This document shows, piece by piece, positions 16,862 through 25,439 of a DNA stretch of 64,000 bases. The stretch spans positions 2,130,501 to 2,194,500 of the forward strand of contig NZ_JAPEOS010000001.1 of assembly GCF_026340975.1 (NCBI RefSeq). The letters run 5' to 3'. Within the stretch, counting starts at the first letter, position 1. Every line of letters begins with the position of its first letter. This stretch comes from Streptomyces sp. NBC_01214. Its GTDB lineage: Bacteria; Actinomycetota; Actinomycetes; Streptomycetales; Streptomycetaceae. A program made the translations under genes and the position numbers. Below the pieces are notes generated by a model that saw only the letters and a list, made by a program, of their open reading frames with translations, did not search any database and was not told where the DNA came from.

Positions 16862-17563
16862 CTACGGCGGAGGGTGGGGCCCGAGCGCGACGCGGGACCG
16901 CGCCGGAAACCAGCGCGCCCGCACCACGCACACCGCCATGACGGCGGTGATGGCCGCCAGGTGCTCCTTGCCCGCCAGGTTGTCCTTGACCAGCACCTCG
17001 CCGATCATCGCCAGGATCACCAGGGCGCCGGTCAGGTACGCCCGGTAGCGCCAGCAGACGTAGATGGCCAGCCCCACCACCGCCGCCGAGGGCCCGGTGT
17101 CGTTGACGATCCGGTCGGACACCGGCAGACCGAGAGGATGCTCCGGCCCGAGCGCGAGCCCGATCCGCGCGTACGTCGTCCCGGCGAGGGTGGCGACGTA
17201 GCCGATCAGCAGGGTGCGCCACCAGCCGATGCAGATCTCGGCGACGCCGAAGACGAGCAGGATCTGCGCGAGCGCCCCCCACACCGGCAGGTCCAGGGCG
17301 GGGACGAACAGGGACAGCGGGGTGCGCAGGAGGGCCAGCCCGAGCGGGTCGGCGGCTTTGACCGATCCGAGGTCCTGGACCGGCTGGAACCCCCAAGAGG
17401 TGTTCTGCACGATCTGGAAGACCGAGGTCAGACAGACCGCGCCGATGGTCATCGGGATCGCCCGCCACCTGTCGCGCACGAGCGCGTCCCGGACGGTCCA
17501 GAACATGGGGCCCCACTCACGGCGGGCGAACCGCCGGAATGAGGAGGTGCTCCACGCTGTCAA
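16862..17563 (-). CDS. Rhomboid-like intramembrane protein
   Basis: About 233 residues with six hydrophobic segments. GPSAAVVG and a later KEHLAAI supply the serine and histidine expected of a rhomboid-type serine protease, though the usual GxSG is GPSA here, so activity is uncertain. The TTG at 17563 is favoured: it overlaps the upstream TGA (TTGA) and has GGAGA about 10 bases before it. An ATG at 17506 is the alternative and would shorten the cytoplasmic tail. Coupling to the MprF/LysX-like gene upstream suggests a membrane-lipid or envelope function. Confidence 0.7.
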   Translation of the reverse strand: MTAWSTSSFRRFARREWGPMFWTVRDALVRDRWRAIPMTIGAVCLTSVFQIVQNTSWGFQPVQDLGSVKAADPLGLALLRTPLSLFVPALDLPVWGALAQILLVFGVAEICIGWWRTLLIGYVATLAGTTYARIGLALGPEHPLGLPVSDRIVNDTGPSAAVVGLAIYVCWRYRAYLTGALVILAMIGEVLVKDNLAGKEHLAAITAVMAVCVVRARWFPARSRVALGPHPPP

Positions 17564-19425
17564 CGGAGGGTCTCCAGGTGTCTGCGGTGCAGCCACTTCG
17601 GAAGGCCGGGGGCCTCCAGGAAGCCCTCGGCCCGGCCGGCCGCGACACCGATCCGCAGCAGGTCCGAACTCTTCTCGAAGAGCATGAACCGCGGTTCCCA
17701 GATCGGCCGGTATTTGGCGTTGGCCCGGTAGAGGGACTCGATCTGCCACCAGCGGGAGAAGAAGCTGAGCAGCGAGCGCCACATGCGCAGCACCGGACCG
17801 GCGCCGAGGCGGGAGCCGCGCTCGAAGACGGACCGGAACATGGCGAAGTTGAGGGAGACCTGGGTGACCCCGATCTCCTTGGAGCGTTCGAGGAGCTCGA
17901 TGACCATGAACTCCATCAGGCCGTTCTCGGAGTCCCGGTCACGCCGCATCAGGTCCAGCGACAGACCCTTGGGCCCCCACGGTACGAAGGACAGCACGGC
18001 CCGCAGGTCACCGTTGCCGTCGGTGCACTCCAGCATCACGCACTGGCCGTCGGCGGGGTCGCCCAGCCGGCCCAGCGCCATGGAGAAGCCGCGCTCTGTG
18101 GCGCCGTCCCGCCAGTCGTCGGCGCGGCGCACCAATTCGGCCATCTCGTCGGCCGGGATGTCGTCGTGGCGGCGGATGCGGACGGTGTACCCGGCCCGCT
18201 TGACGCGGTTGAAGGCCTGCCGGACGGTCCGCATGGCGCGGCCCTCCAGGGTGAAATCGGCGGTCTCGACGATCGCCTCGTCACCGAGTTCGAGGGCGTC
18301 CAGGCCGTGCCGGGCGTAGATCTGCCCGGCCTCCTCGCTCGCCCCCATCACGGCCGGCACCCAGCCGTGCTCACGGGCCTCGGCCAGCCACGGATCGATG
18401 GCGCCCGGCCAGGCCTCGGGGTCGCCGATCGGGTCGCCGGAGGCCAGGGAGACCCCGCCGACGACGCGGTAGGTGACGGCGGCCTTGCCGGTGGGGGACC
18501 AGATGACGGACTTCTCGCGGCGCAGCGCGAAGTAGCCGAGCGAGTCGCGGTCGCCCTGGCGGGCCAGCAGCGCCCGCAACCGCTCCTCGTCCTCCTCGCT
18601 GATCGGGTCGACGGCGCGGCGCGAGCGGAAGGCGGCGAACAGCACGGCGAGCAGCAGCAGCATCGACATGACGTTGATGAAGACGTCCACCCAGCCGGGC
18701 GTGGTGATCGCCTCGGAGGCCCGCTCGCCGGGCGTCAGGGTGATCAGCCGCATCACGCCGTACCACCAGCGCTCCGGGAAGGAGGCCTCGGCGCTGAGCG
18801 GGGAGGTGTTGGTGGCGCCGACGAGCAGGGCCGCGACCAGCGAGGTGAGCAGCAGGCCGACGGCGGCGACGGCGCTGGCGAGCGCGGGGTTGGAGCGGTC
18901 GCCCTTGGCGTAGAACTCGTGGCGGCCCAGCAGCAGGGCCCCCGTGAAGGCGGCGGTCAGGACCAGGGAGACCCAGTTCTGCGGGTGCTCGCGGATCTCC
19001 TCGTGCGTGGAGAGCGCATAGGCGAGCAGCAGGGCCAGCAGGCCGCTGAGGACGAGGTTGAGGATCCAGGAGGCCCGCTTGCGGCGGCCGAGGGTGACGG
19101 CGAGCAGCAGCGTGAACAGCCCGGAGGCGAACCCCGCGGTGAGCATGTACGGGGTGTAGAAGTCCTCGATGTTGTGGCGCCTGAGGTCCTGCCCGAGCGA
19201 AACCCACACCGCGCTGAGGAAGTTGATGAAGGTGACGGCGCGCAGGTACCACACCGCGAACGCGGCGCCGTGCTGCGAGCGGGCGCTCCCCCGGCCGGTC
19301 TCCCGGCCGCTCCCCGCCGCCCTGCCGGCGGGGTCGCCGCCGGTCTCTTTCCTACCGGCTGACGGACCGGTCACCGGTGCGGCGGTGCGGTCGGTCTCTG
19401 CGCTGGTCAAACGGACCTCTCCCAT
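17560..19425 (-). CDS. Phosphatidylglycerol lysyltransferase-domain membrane protein (MprF/LysX N-terminal type)
   Basis: 621 residues. A basic, disordered N-terminus (1-55) is followed by six or seven membrane segments to about residue 265. The C-terminal DUF2156 GNAT-like aminoacyltransferase domain then reads GGVSLASGDPIG, MEFMVIELLE and VSLNFAMFRSVFERG. Proteins of this architecture transfer lysine or another amino acid from tRNA to phosphatidylglycerol and change surface charge. Mycobacterial LysX has the same front half plus a lysyl-tRNA synthetase, which is absent here. The rhomboid-like gene downstream overlaps its stop codon. Confidence 0.85.
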   Translation of the reverse strand: MGEVRLTSAETDRTAAPVTGPSAGRKETGGDPAGRAAGSGRETGRGSARSQHGAAFAVWYLRAVTFINFLSAVWVSLGQDLRRHNIEDFYTPYMLTAGFASGLFTLLLAVTLGRRKRASWILNLVLSGLLALLLAYALSTHEEIREHPQNWVSLVLTAAFTGALLLGRHEFYAKGDRSNPALASAVAAVGLLLTSLVAALLVGATNTSPLSAEASFPERWWYGVMRLITLTPGERASEAITTPGWVDVFINVMSMLLLLAVLFAAFRSRRAVDPISEEDEERLRALLARQGDRDSLGYFALRREKSVIWSPTGKAAVTYRVVGGVSLASGDPIGDPEAWPGAIDPWLAEAREHGWVPAVMGASEEAGQIYARHGLDALELGDEAIVETADFTLEGRAMRTVRQAFNRVKRAGYTVRIRRHDDIPADEMAELVRRADDWRDGATERGFSMALGRLGDPADGQCVMLECTDGNGDLRAVLSFVPWGPKGLSLDLMRRDRDSENGLMEFMVIELLERSKEIGVTQVSLNFAMFRSVFERGSRLGAGPVLRMWRSLLSFFSRWWQIESLYRANAKYRPIWEPRFMLFEKSSDLLRIGVAAGRAEGFLEAPGLPKWLHRRHLETLR

Positions 19426-19508
19426 AAAAAGCGATCATATGGGGCGTAGCTGTCCGTGATTGCGCGGTCGGGGGCCTCGGCCTGGTCAGGACCGGGGCCC
19501 CCGGCGGC

Positions 19509-20573
19509 TCATTCCGTCGGCTCCTCCACCGCCCGCTCCGGCAGTTCCGCCGCGAGTGCGGCGGCCGCCTGGACGAGGGGAAGGGCCAGCAACGCCCCGG
19601 TACCTTCACCAACTGTGACGCCGTGATCGAGTACGGGGTTGAGCGCCATTCGGTCAAGTGCCTTCGCCTGACCCGGCTCGCCGCTGGCCTGTCCGGCCAG
19701 CCACCAGTCCGGAGCCCGGAACGCGGCCCGCTGGGCCACCAGCCCGCACGCCGCCGAAACGACACCGTCAAGGATGACCGGAGTACGGCGCACCGCACAC
19801 TGGAGGAGGAATCCGGTGATGGCGGCCACGTCAGCACCGCCGACCGCGGCCAGCAGCGCCACCTGGTCGCCGAGGACCGGGCGGGCCCGGCGCAGCGCGT
19901 CGCGGATCGCCGCGCACTTGCGCATCCAGGCCAGGTCGTCGATGGGCAGGCCGCCGCGGCCGGTGACCACCGAGGCGTCGGTTCCGCACAGGGCGGCGAC
20001 GAGGGTCGCGGCGACGGTGGTCCCGCCCACGCTCAGGTCACCGAGGACGACCAGATCCGTTCCGGAGTCGGCCTCCTCGTCGGCGATCCGCATCCCGAGC
20101 CGCACCGCGGCCTCGGCCTCCTCGGCCGTCAGCGCGTCCTCGACGTCGATCCGGCCGCTGCCGCGCCGGACCCGGTGCCCGACCACGTCCGCGGGGAGCA
20201 GCTCGGGGTCGCAGTCGAGCCCGGCGTCGACGATCCGTATGGTGGCGCCGAACCGGCCGGCCAGGACGGCCACGGGACTGGCCCCGTCGAGGACGGCCCG
20301 CACCAGTGCGTGGCCGGTGGACGCGGCCCGGGCGGAGACGCCCTCGGCGGCGATCCCGTGGTCGGCGGCGAACAGCACCACGCGGGGGCGCTCGATCGGT
20401 TTGACCGGAACTCGACCCTGCGCGGCGGCGAGCCACTCGGCGAGTTCGTCGAGCCGGCCCAGCGCGCCGGGCGGGACGGCGAGGCGCTCACGGCGTTCCT
20501 CGGCGTCACGCCGGACGCCCCCGTCGGGGCGCTCGATCAGATCGGAGAAGTCGTCGAGATTCAGCGTGCTCAT
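19509..20573 (-). CDS. cobT: Nicotinate-nucleotide-dimethylbenzimidazole phosphoribosyltransferase
   Basis: 354 residues. It makes alpha-ribazole phosphate for the lower ligand loop of cobalamin. Recognisable blocks are VVLFAADHGIAAEGVS, GDLSVGGTTVAA, GRGGLPIDD and the C-terminal catalytic glutamate in VTVGEGTGALLA (Glu323). The ATG at 20573 (MSTLNLDDFSDL) is chosen as the first residue of the conserved N-terminus; the ribosome site is weak. It lies 131 bases downstream of the cobU fusion on the same strand, and cobS is 6 kb away on the other strand. Confidence 0.94.
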   Translation of the reverse strand: MSTLNLDDFSDLIERPDGGVRRDAEERRERLAVPPGALGRLDELAEWLAAAQGRVPVKPIERPRVVLFAADHGIAAEGVSARAASTGHALVRAVLDGASPVAVLAGRFGATIRIVDAGLDCDPELLPADVVGHRVRRGSGRIDVEDALTAEEAEAAVRLGMRIADEEADSGTDLVVLGDLSVGGTTVAATLVAALCGTDASVVTGRGGLPIDDLAWMRKCAAIRDALRRARPVLGDQVALLAAVGGADVAAITGFLLQCAVRRTPVILDGVVSAACGLVAQRAAFRAPDWWLAGQASGEPGQAKALDRMALNPVLDHGVTVGEGTGALLALPLVQAAAALAAELPERAVEEPTE

Positions 20574-20704
20574 CTGCCAGAGAGTACAGCCGGTAAGGCC
20601 CTCCCTCAGGCCTTCGGTGACCGGCCGTCGGACCCCTCGTGGCCCTGCCCCTCCGATGCCTTCCCGGGCCGTTACTCGGGCCGTTCCTCGGGCCGTTCCT
20701 CGCG

Positions 20705-21910
20705 CTATTCCTTGAGCACGGTCACCAGGCCCGCGACGACGAGGAGCACGTGCTCGCACTCGCCCGCGACGGCCGCGTTCAGCCGCCCCAGCTCGTCGCG
20801 GAAGCGGCGGCCCGCGGCGGTCGCCGGGACGACGCCCGAGCCCACCTCGTTGCTGACCATCACCACCGGACGGCGGGTCGCGCGCACGGCCGCCACCAGC
20901 TCGGCGGTCCGCCCAGCGAGCTGCTGCTGTCCCTCCTCGGCCCACACCGCGTCGTCCCACGCCCCGACCCGGTCCATCGCGTCCGTCAACCACAGCGCCA
21001 GGCAGTCGATCAGCAGCGGCGGCCCGTCGGCGGCCAACAGCGCAACCAGCTCGCACGTCTCCACCGTCCGCCAGCTCCCCGGCCGGCGCTCCCGGTGCAG
21101 GTCGATCCGCTCGGCCCATTCCGCGTCGCCGTCCCGGGTGCCGCCGGTGGCCACGTAGACCACCTCCGGGAAGGACTCCAGCCGCCGCTCCGCCTCCACG
21201 GACTTGCCGGAGCGGGCCCCGCCCAGCACCAGCGTCCGGCGCGGCAGTTCCGCCGCCGCGCGGTACTCCCCGACGATCACGGTCGTCCCGTCCGGCACCG
21301 CCCGGGCCCCGGCCGCCGCGCACCGGCGCTCCAGCTCCCGGCCCGGCGGGGTGTCGTGGTCCAGGTGGACGGCGATCACGTCCGTCGCCGGGCCGACGGC
21401 GCCGCTCGCCCGCAGCCGCGCCAGCGCCTCGGGCCGGCCCAGCACGTCCATGAGGACCATGTCGTACGGGCGCTGCCCGGCCCGGTCGGCGAGCCCGGAC
21501 GGGGCCCCGCCCGGCGGCAGGTACAGCAGCCGTGCGCCGTCCGGGCCGGTCACCTCGTACCCGGTGCCCGGCGCGTCCATCGGCACCGCCCGCACCCGGT
21601 GCCCGGAGATCACCGCGAGCTCCCGCCCGTCCGGCACCCGCCCGGCGGCCGGCAGCCCGGGCGGCAGTTCGACCGCGGGCCCGTCGTGCGGGTGGGTCAG
21701 CAGCACCTGCCGCACACCGGACAGCGAATGCCCGGCCCGGGCACCCGCCAGCACCGCCCCGGGGGTCAGGTCCAGCAGCAGCGCCCCGTCGACGAGGACG
21801 GCCGTGGCGGCGCGCGAGCGCGCGCCGACGGAGACGGCGCAGGCCGCGCAGGGGCAGCCGGGGCGGGGCAGGCCTTCGGGTGTTCCGGTGCCGAGCAGAG
21901 TGAGTTCCAC
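20705..21910 (-). CDS. cobU: Metallo-beta-lactamase-like domain fused to CobU (cobinamide kinase/guanylyltransferase)
   Basis: 401 residues from the GTG at 21910, which has GGAGG 9 bases upstream. Residues 225-401 are CobU: P-loop LGGARSGKS (231-237), then CLALWLTD, VSNEVGSG and RRFRDELGRLN. It phosphorylates cobinamide and adds GMP. Residues 1-215 resemble a metallo-beta-lactamase fold (LTLLGTGTPEG at the start). However, the zinc motif HxHxDH reads HPHDGP at 73-78, so metal binding looks degraded. The front domain may be a PhnP-like relic or a structural partner. Confidence 0.88.
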   Translation of the reverse strand: MELTLLGTGTPEGLPRPGCPCAACAVSVGARSRAATAVLVDGALLLDLTPGAVLAGARAGHSLSGVRQVLLTHPHDGPAVELPPGLPAAGRVPDGRELAVISGHRVRAVPMDAPGTGYEVTGPDGARLLYLPPGGAPSGLADRAGQRPYDMVLMDVLGRPEALARLRASGAVGPATDVIAVHLDHDTPPGRELERRCAAAGARAVPDGTTVIVGEYRAAAELPRRTLVLGGARSGKSVEAERRLESFPEVVYVATGGTRDGDAEWAERIDLHRERRPGSWRTVETCELVALLAADGPPLLIDCLALWLTDAMDRVGAWDDAVWAEEGQQQLAGRTAELVAAVRATRRPVVMVSNEVGSGVVPATAAGRRFRDELGRLNAAVAGECEHVLLVVAGLVTVLKE

Positions 21911-22003
21911 AGGATGATCCTCCCGCGTCGCCGAGACTGCTGCGCGCCCGGTTACTCTGCGGGCAGACTCAGGGTAGGAAGCGTGCGAACAACGGAGGCG
22001 GAC

Positions 22004-22216
22004 ATGGCGTGGACGTGGCGGTTCGAGACGGCCGACGGCACCGAGACGAGCCCGTCGGTGGTACCCGAGGAGTTCACCACGCAGGGGGACGCGGAGTCCT
22101 GGATCGGCGAGTACTGGAAGGACCTGCTGGAAGGCGGCGTCGAGCAGGTGAAGCTGTCCGACGACGGCGGGACCGAGCTCTACACGATGAGCCTGCGCGC
22201 CGCCCTGGACGCGTAG
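22004..22216 (+). CDS. Small acidic conserved protein
   Basis: 70 residues, MAWTWRFETADGTE onward, with GGAGG 8 bases before the ATG. It is rich in Trp, Glu and Asp and has no signal or membrane segment. I do not recognise a named domain. It is followed by a strong hairpin. The good ribosome site and normal codon bias support it as real. Function unknown. Confidence 0.7.
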   Translation: MAWTWRFETADGTETSPSVVPEEFTTQGDAESWIGEYWKDLLEGGVEQVKLSDDGGTELYTMSLRAALDA

Positions 22217-22270
22217 TCCTGCCGGGGGCCCGGCGGACCTAGGCCCTGTCGGACCGGGCCGCAGTCGACG

Positions 22271-22308
22271 AAGGGGCGGGTCGGGGGAGAACCCCCGACC
22301 CGCCCCTT
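22271..22308 (+). terminator. Hairpin after the small acidic protein gene
   Basis: A perfect 17-bp stem (AAGGGGCGGGTCGGGGG) with loop AGAA. It can serve the plus-strand gene and mark the far end of transcripts from the minus strand. Confidence 0.75.
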
Positions 22309-22373
22309 CCTCGTGCATCTCCCGTACGGGCCTGCGGTCGGCCCGAGCGGGCTCGCGGCCCGGTCGACGGAGC

Positions 22374-22577
22374 CAGGCCGTCTCTTGTGGGCCTTGTCGG
22401 CCGAGCCCGCGGCGTCCGGTGCCATGGGGGTCTCCCCAGGCCCGCAAGGCGGAGGTGCGCACCGCGTACGGGACGTACTCGGGCGCCCCGACGACCTGGA
22501 GTGCCCCCGGACGGAGTCCGGGGGATCAGGCGCGGTGCCGGGCGTCGCGGGCCCGGCACGATCCGAAAGAGACGGCC
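22374..22577. repeat. Non-coding block bounded by inverted repeats
   Basis: AGGCCGTCTCTT at 22374 recurs as its reverse complement at 22566-22577, the right copy running into the last codons of the methyltransferase gene. Between them lies GC-rich DNA with several hairpins (for example CCCCCGGA...TCCGGGGG near 22506-22533). Read on the minus strand, part of it gives EYVPYAVRTSALRAWGDPHG, which has no start or domain. The block resembles a dispersed intergenic element, not a gene. Confidence 0.45.
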
Positions 22578-23368
22578 TAGCCCCGGACCCCGCACAGGTG
22601 CAGCAGTGCCGCCACGCCCCGGTAGGGGTCGATCCGACCGGCGCGGTCCTCGGCGGCCAGCAGCTGCTCCAGCTCCTCGTCGGGCGGCAGGACCTCGCCC
22701 GCCTCGGTGCCGTCGGTGAAGACGCGGACGCCGTACCAGGACTGCAGCGGCGCACCGATCCCCGACAGGGTCGCGGTCAGTCCGGCCAGCCGGTCCGCGC
22801 GGACCTCCAGACCCAGCCGGTTCGTGTAGTCGGTGGAGTCGAACGCGGCCAGCGCGCCCTTCCAGTCGCCGCCCAGCCCCGGCCGCATGGCGAGCGCGTC
22901 GCCGTTGCGCACCAGCAGGGACAGCAGTCCGCCCGGAGCCAGCATCCGGGCCAGCCCGGCCAGCATGGCGTCCGGTTCGGGCACGTACATCAGCACCCCG
23001 TGGCACAGCACCACGTCGAAGCTGCCCGGCAGGAAGTGGGCCCCGGTCTCGCGGCCGTCGCCCTCCAGGAGGGTGACCCGGTCGCGGATCCCTTCGGGCT
23101 CCGCGGCGAGCGCCTCGCGGGCGACGGCCAGCATCCCGGGGTCCTGCTCCAGACCCGTCACCTTGTGCCCGGCGCGGGCCAGCCGCAGTGCCTGCGTGCC
23201 CTGGCCCATGCCGACGTCGAGCACGCGCAGTCGCTGCCCGACCGGGAAGCGCTGCGCGATCTGTTCGTCGACCTGCCGGCCCACGAGCTCCTGCCGGACG
23301 GCGTTGCGCAGTCCGCCCAGGCCTTCGAGCCAGAGCCGGGCGCCTTCCGCGAAGCCTTCCCCCGACAT
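22577..23368 (-). CDS. SAM-dependent methyltransferase
   Basis: 263 residues with a class I methyltransferase fold. The SAM motif LRVLDVGMGQGTQALRLA lies near 48-65, then the acidic loop VTGLEQDP, then FDVVLCHGVLMYVPEPD as the catalytic-side strand. The sequence looks like the tRNA (5-oxyacetyl)uridine/CmoM group or a generic UbiE/Coq5-type enzyme; the substrate cannot be read. The ATG at 23368 starts 18 bases after the DUF3043 gene ends, so the two are co-transcribed. No strong ribosome site is visible, suggesting coupled translation. Confidence 0.85.
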   Translation of the reverse strand: MSGEGFAEGARLWLEGLGGLRNAVRQELVGRQVDEQIAQRFPVGQRLRVLDVGMGQGTQALRLARAGHKVTGLEQDPGMLAVAREALAAEPEGIRDRVTLLEGDGRETGAHFLPGSFDVVLCHGVLMYVPEPDAMLAGLARMLAPGGLLSLLVRNGDALAMRPGLGGDWKGALAAFDSTDYTNRLGLEVRADRLAGLTATLSGIGAPLQSWYGVRVFTDGTEAGEVLPPDEELEQLLAAEDRAGRIDPYRGVAALLHLCGVRG

Positions 23369-23385
23369 CCCGGGCGTCGCTCGGC

Positions 23386-23985
23386 TCAGGGCCGTTCTCC
23401 TCGCTTGACCTGCGGCTTCGGGAGGCGGAGCCGGCGCATCTGGAGGGTGCGCATAAGGCCGTAGGCGATGGCGCCGCGGCGGGGCTCGTCCGGGAAGCGC
23501 GTGACCAGGGCCTTGCGGAGGCGGAAGACCAGGCCGATGGAGTCGAGGATGATCAGGACGATCACGGCGAGCCACAGCAGCAGCGCGATGCTCTGGACCG
23601 AGTTCTGGCGCACCATGCTCAGGACGAGGATGACCACTGCCAGGGGCAGGAACATCTCGGCGACCGAGTAGCGGGAGTCCACGTAGTCGCGGACGAACCG
23701 GCGGACGGGGCCCTTGTCACGGGTGGGCAGGTAACGCTCGTCGCCATTGGCCAGCGCTTCGCGCTGCTTGGCCATTTCCGTGCGGCGACGCTCACGGGCT
23801 CGCTTGGCATCCTCCTTGCGGTTGCCGGTCGAGGCCACCACGGCCTTGCGCTGCGACTGGGCCACAGCACGCTTCGGCGTAGGGCGGCCCTTCGGGGCCT
23901 GCGGGTCACGGGGCTGCGAGAGGTCGGCGCTCACCTTGTCGGTGGCGGCGGCCTTCTCTTCCTTGGAGGAGCGGCTACCAAACAC
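23386..23985 (-). CDS. DUF3043 membrane protein
   Basis: About 199 residues. A charged N-terminal half (RKEDAKRARERRR) precedes DKGPVRRFVRDYVDSRYSVAEMF, then two membrane segments near 112-155 and a basic tail. This is the actinobacterial DUF3043 family, of unknown role. Starts in frame are a TTG at 23994 and a GTG at 23985; I prefer the GTG because GTAGG lies 10 bases upstream. Divergent from pspA across about 270 bases. Confidence 0.8.
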   Translation of the reverse strand: MFGSRSSKEEKAAATDKVSADLSQPRDPQAPKGRPTPKRAVAQSQRKAVVASTGNRKEDAKRARERRRTEMAKQREALANGDERYLPTRDKGPVRRFVRDYVDSRYSVAEMFLPLAVVILVLSMVRQNSVQSIALLLWLAVIVLIILDSIGLVFRLRKALVTRFPDEPRRGAIAYGLMRTLQMRRLRLPKPQVKRGERP

Positions 23986-24257
23986 AAAACCCAAGCCTAC
24001 GTGGTTGCGGGCACGGGCCCCACCCCGCTGGGGAACGATCCGGCAACGGCGGGCGTCCTTCCCTGTGCATGGTCCGTGCGGTGGGCCCGTTCTCCTGGGA
24101 TCACCTACTCCTTACGCCTGATGGGGCGGGGGCGTAGTCGTCCTGGAGGAGGAGCGCATCCGTCCTCGAACAGTGCGGTAATGGAGACAGGGCCCGTACT
24201 GTGGGTTCTGTCGGTGACCTGGAGCACAGTCCGTCTAGAAGGGGGCGCGCGAAGCCC

Positions 24258-25052
24258 ATGAGCGGTGTCATGAAGCGTATGGGGATGATCTTCCGCGCGA
24301 AGGCGAACAAGGCCCTTGACCGGGCCGAGGACCCGCGCGAAACCCTCGACTACTCGTACCAGAAGCAGTTGGAGCTGCTGCAGAAGGTGCGTCGCGGGGT
24401 CGCCGACGTGGCGACCTCCCGCAAGCGCCTGGAGTTGCAGCTGAACCAGCTCCAGGGGCAGTCCGCCAAGCTGGAGGACCAGGGCCGCAAGGCCCTCGCC
24501 CTGGGCCGCGAGGACCTGGCCCGCGAGGCCCTGTCCCGGCGCGCCTCGCTCCAGCAGCAGGTCAGCGACCTGGAGGTGCAGCACCAGACCCTGCAGGGCG
24601 AGGAGGAGAAGCTGACCCTCGCCGCCCAGCGGCTCCAGGCCAAGGTGGACGCCTTCCGCACGAAGAAGGAGACCATCAAGGCCACCTACACGGCGGCCCA
24701 GGCGCAGACCCGGATCGCGGAGTCCTTCTCCGGCATCTCCGAGGAGATGAGCGACGTCGGCCTGGCCATCCAGCGGGCCGAGGACAAGACCGCGCAGCTG
24801 CAGGCGCGCGCCGGTGCGATCGACGAGCTGCTGGCCTCCGGCGCGCTCGACGACCAGAGCGGCCTCGGCTCCAAGGACGACATCCAGGCCGAGCTGGACC
24901 GCCTCTCGGGCGGTACGGACGTGGAGCTGGAGCTCCAGCGCATGAAGGCCGAGCTGGCGGGCGGCCCGTCCGCCCAGCAGCAGGCCATCGAGGGCGGTGC
25001 GCAGGGCAACGGTCAGCAGCCGCAGGCGCCGCACCGGTTCGACAAGCAGTAG
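24258..25052 (+). CDS. pspA: Phage-shock protein A / IM30 family
   Basis: 264 residues, almost entirely coiled coil (about 25-220) with a short acidic, Gln-rich tail. The opening MKRMGMIFRAKANKALDRAEDP matches PspA, whose first helix binds stressed membranes and whose oligomers protect them; it belongs to the ESCRT-III-like superfamily. The ATG at 24258 gives MSGVMKRM; an ATG at 24270 is possible. It is followed after 13 bases by the PspA-associated protein. Confidence 0.93.
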   Translation: MSGVMKRMGMIFRAKANKALDRAEDPRETLDYSYQKQLELLQKVRRGVADVATSRKRLELQLNQLQGQSAKLEDQGRKALALGREDLAREALSRRASLQQQVSDLEVQHQTLQGEEEKLTLAAQRLQAKVDAFRTKKETIKATYTAAQAQTRIAESFSGISEEMSDVGLAIQRAEDKTAQLQARAGAIDELLASGALDDQSGLGSKDDIQAELDRLSGGTDVELELQRMKAELAGGPSAQQQAIEGGAQGNGQQPQAPHRFDKQ

Positions 25053-25065
25053 GACGGGGCCCGTC

Positions 25066-25344
25066 ATGATTGTCCGCATCATGGGGGAAGGCCAGGTGGA
25101 AGTGGCGGACGGCCACTTCGCCGAGCTCAACAAGCTGGACGACGAACTGCTCGCGGAGCTGGAGGGCGGTGACGAGGAGGGCTTCCGGCGGACCCTGGGA
25201 GCGCTGCTCGACGCCGTACGGCGACTCGGCACGCCGCTCCCGGACGACGCGCTGGAGCCGTCCGAGCTGATCCTCCCCGGTGACGACGCCTCCCTGGACG
25301 AGGTCAGGGAGATGCTCAGCGAGGACGGACTGATCCCGGGCTGA
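25066..25344 (+). CDS. pspAA: PspA-associated protein (PspAA)
   Basis: 92 residues, MIVRIMGEGQVEVADGHFAELNKLDDEL onward, acidic and mixed alpha/beta. Short PspAA proteins are encoded directly after pspA in many actinobacteria and are thought to tune it. The 13-base gap from pspA supports one operon. A 21-bp perfect hairpin follows at 25381. Confidence 0.87.
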   Translation: MIVRIMGEGQVEVADGHFAELNKLDDELLAELEGGDEEGFRRTLGALLDAVRRLGTPLPDDALEPSELILPGDDASLDEVREMLSEDGLIPG

Positions 25345-25380
25345 TCCCGAGCTGAGCCCGGGCCGGGTGCACCGACGACA

Positions 25381-25425
25381 CGGCGGCGGGCCCTCCCCCT
25401 TGCGAAGGGGGAGGGCCCGCCGCCG
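25381..25425. terminator. Bidirectional terminator, 21-bp perfect stem
   Basis: A 21-base arm starting CGGCGGCGGGCCC is exactly complementary to the right arm, with a loop of GCG. It lies between the convergent pspAA and membrane-protein genes. Confidence 0.88.
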
Positions 25426-25439
25426 TCGTCGTCACGTCG

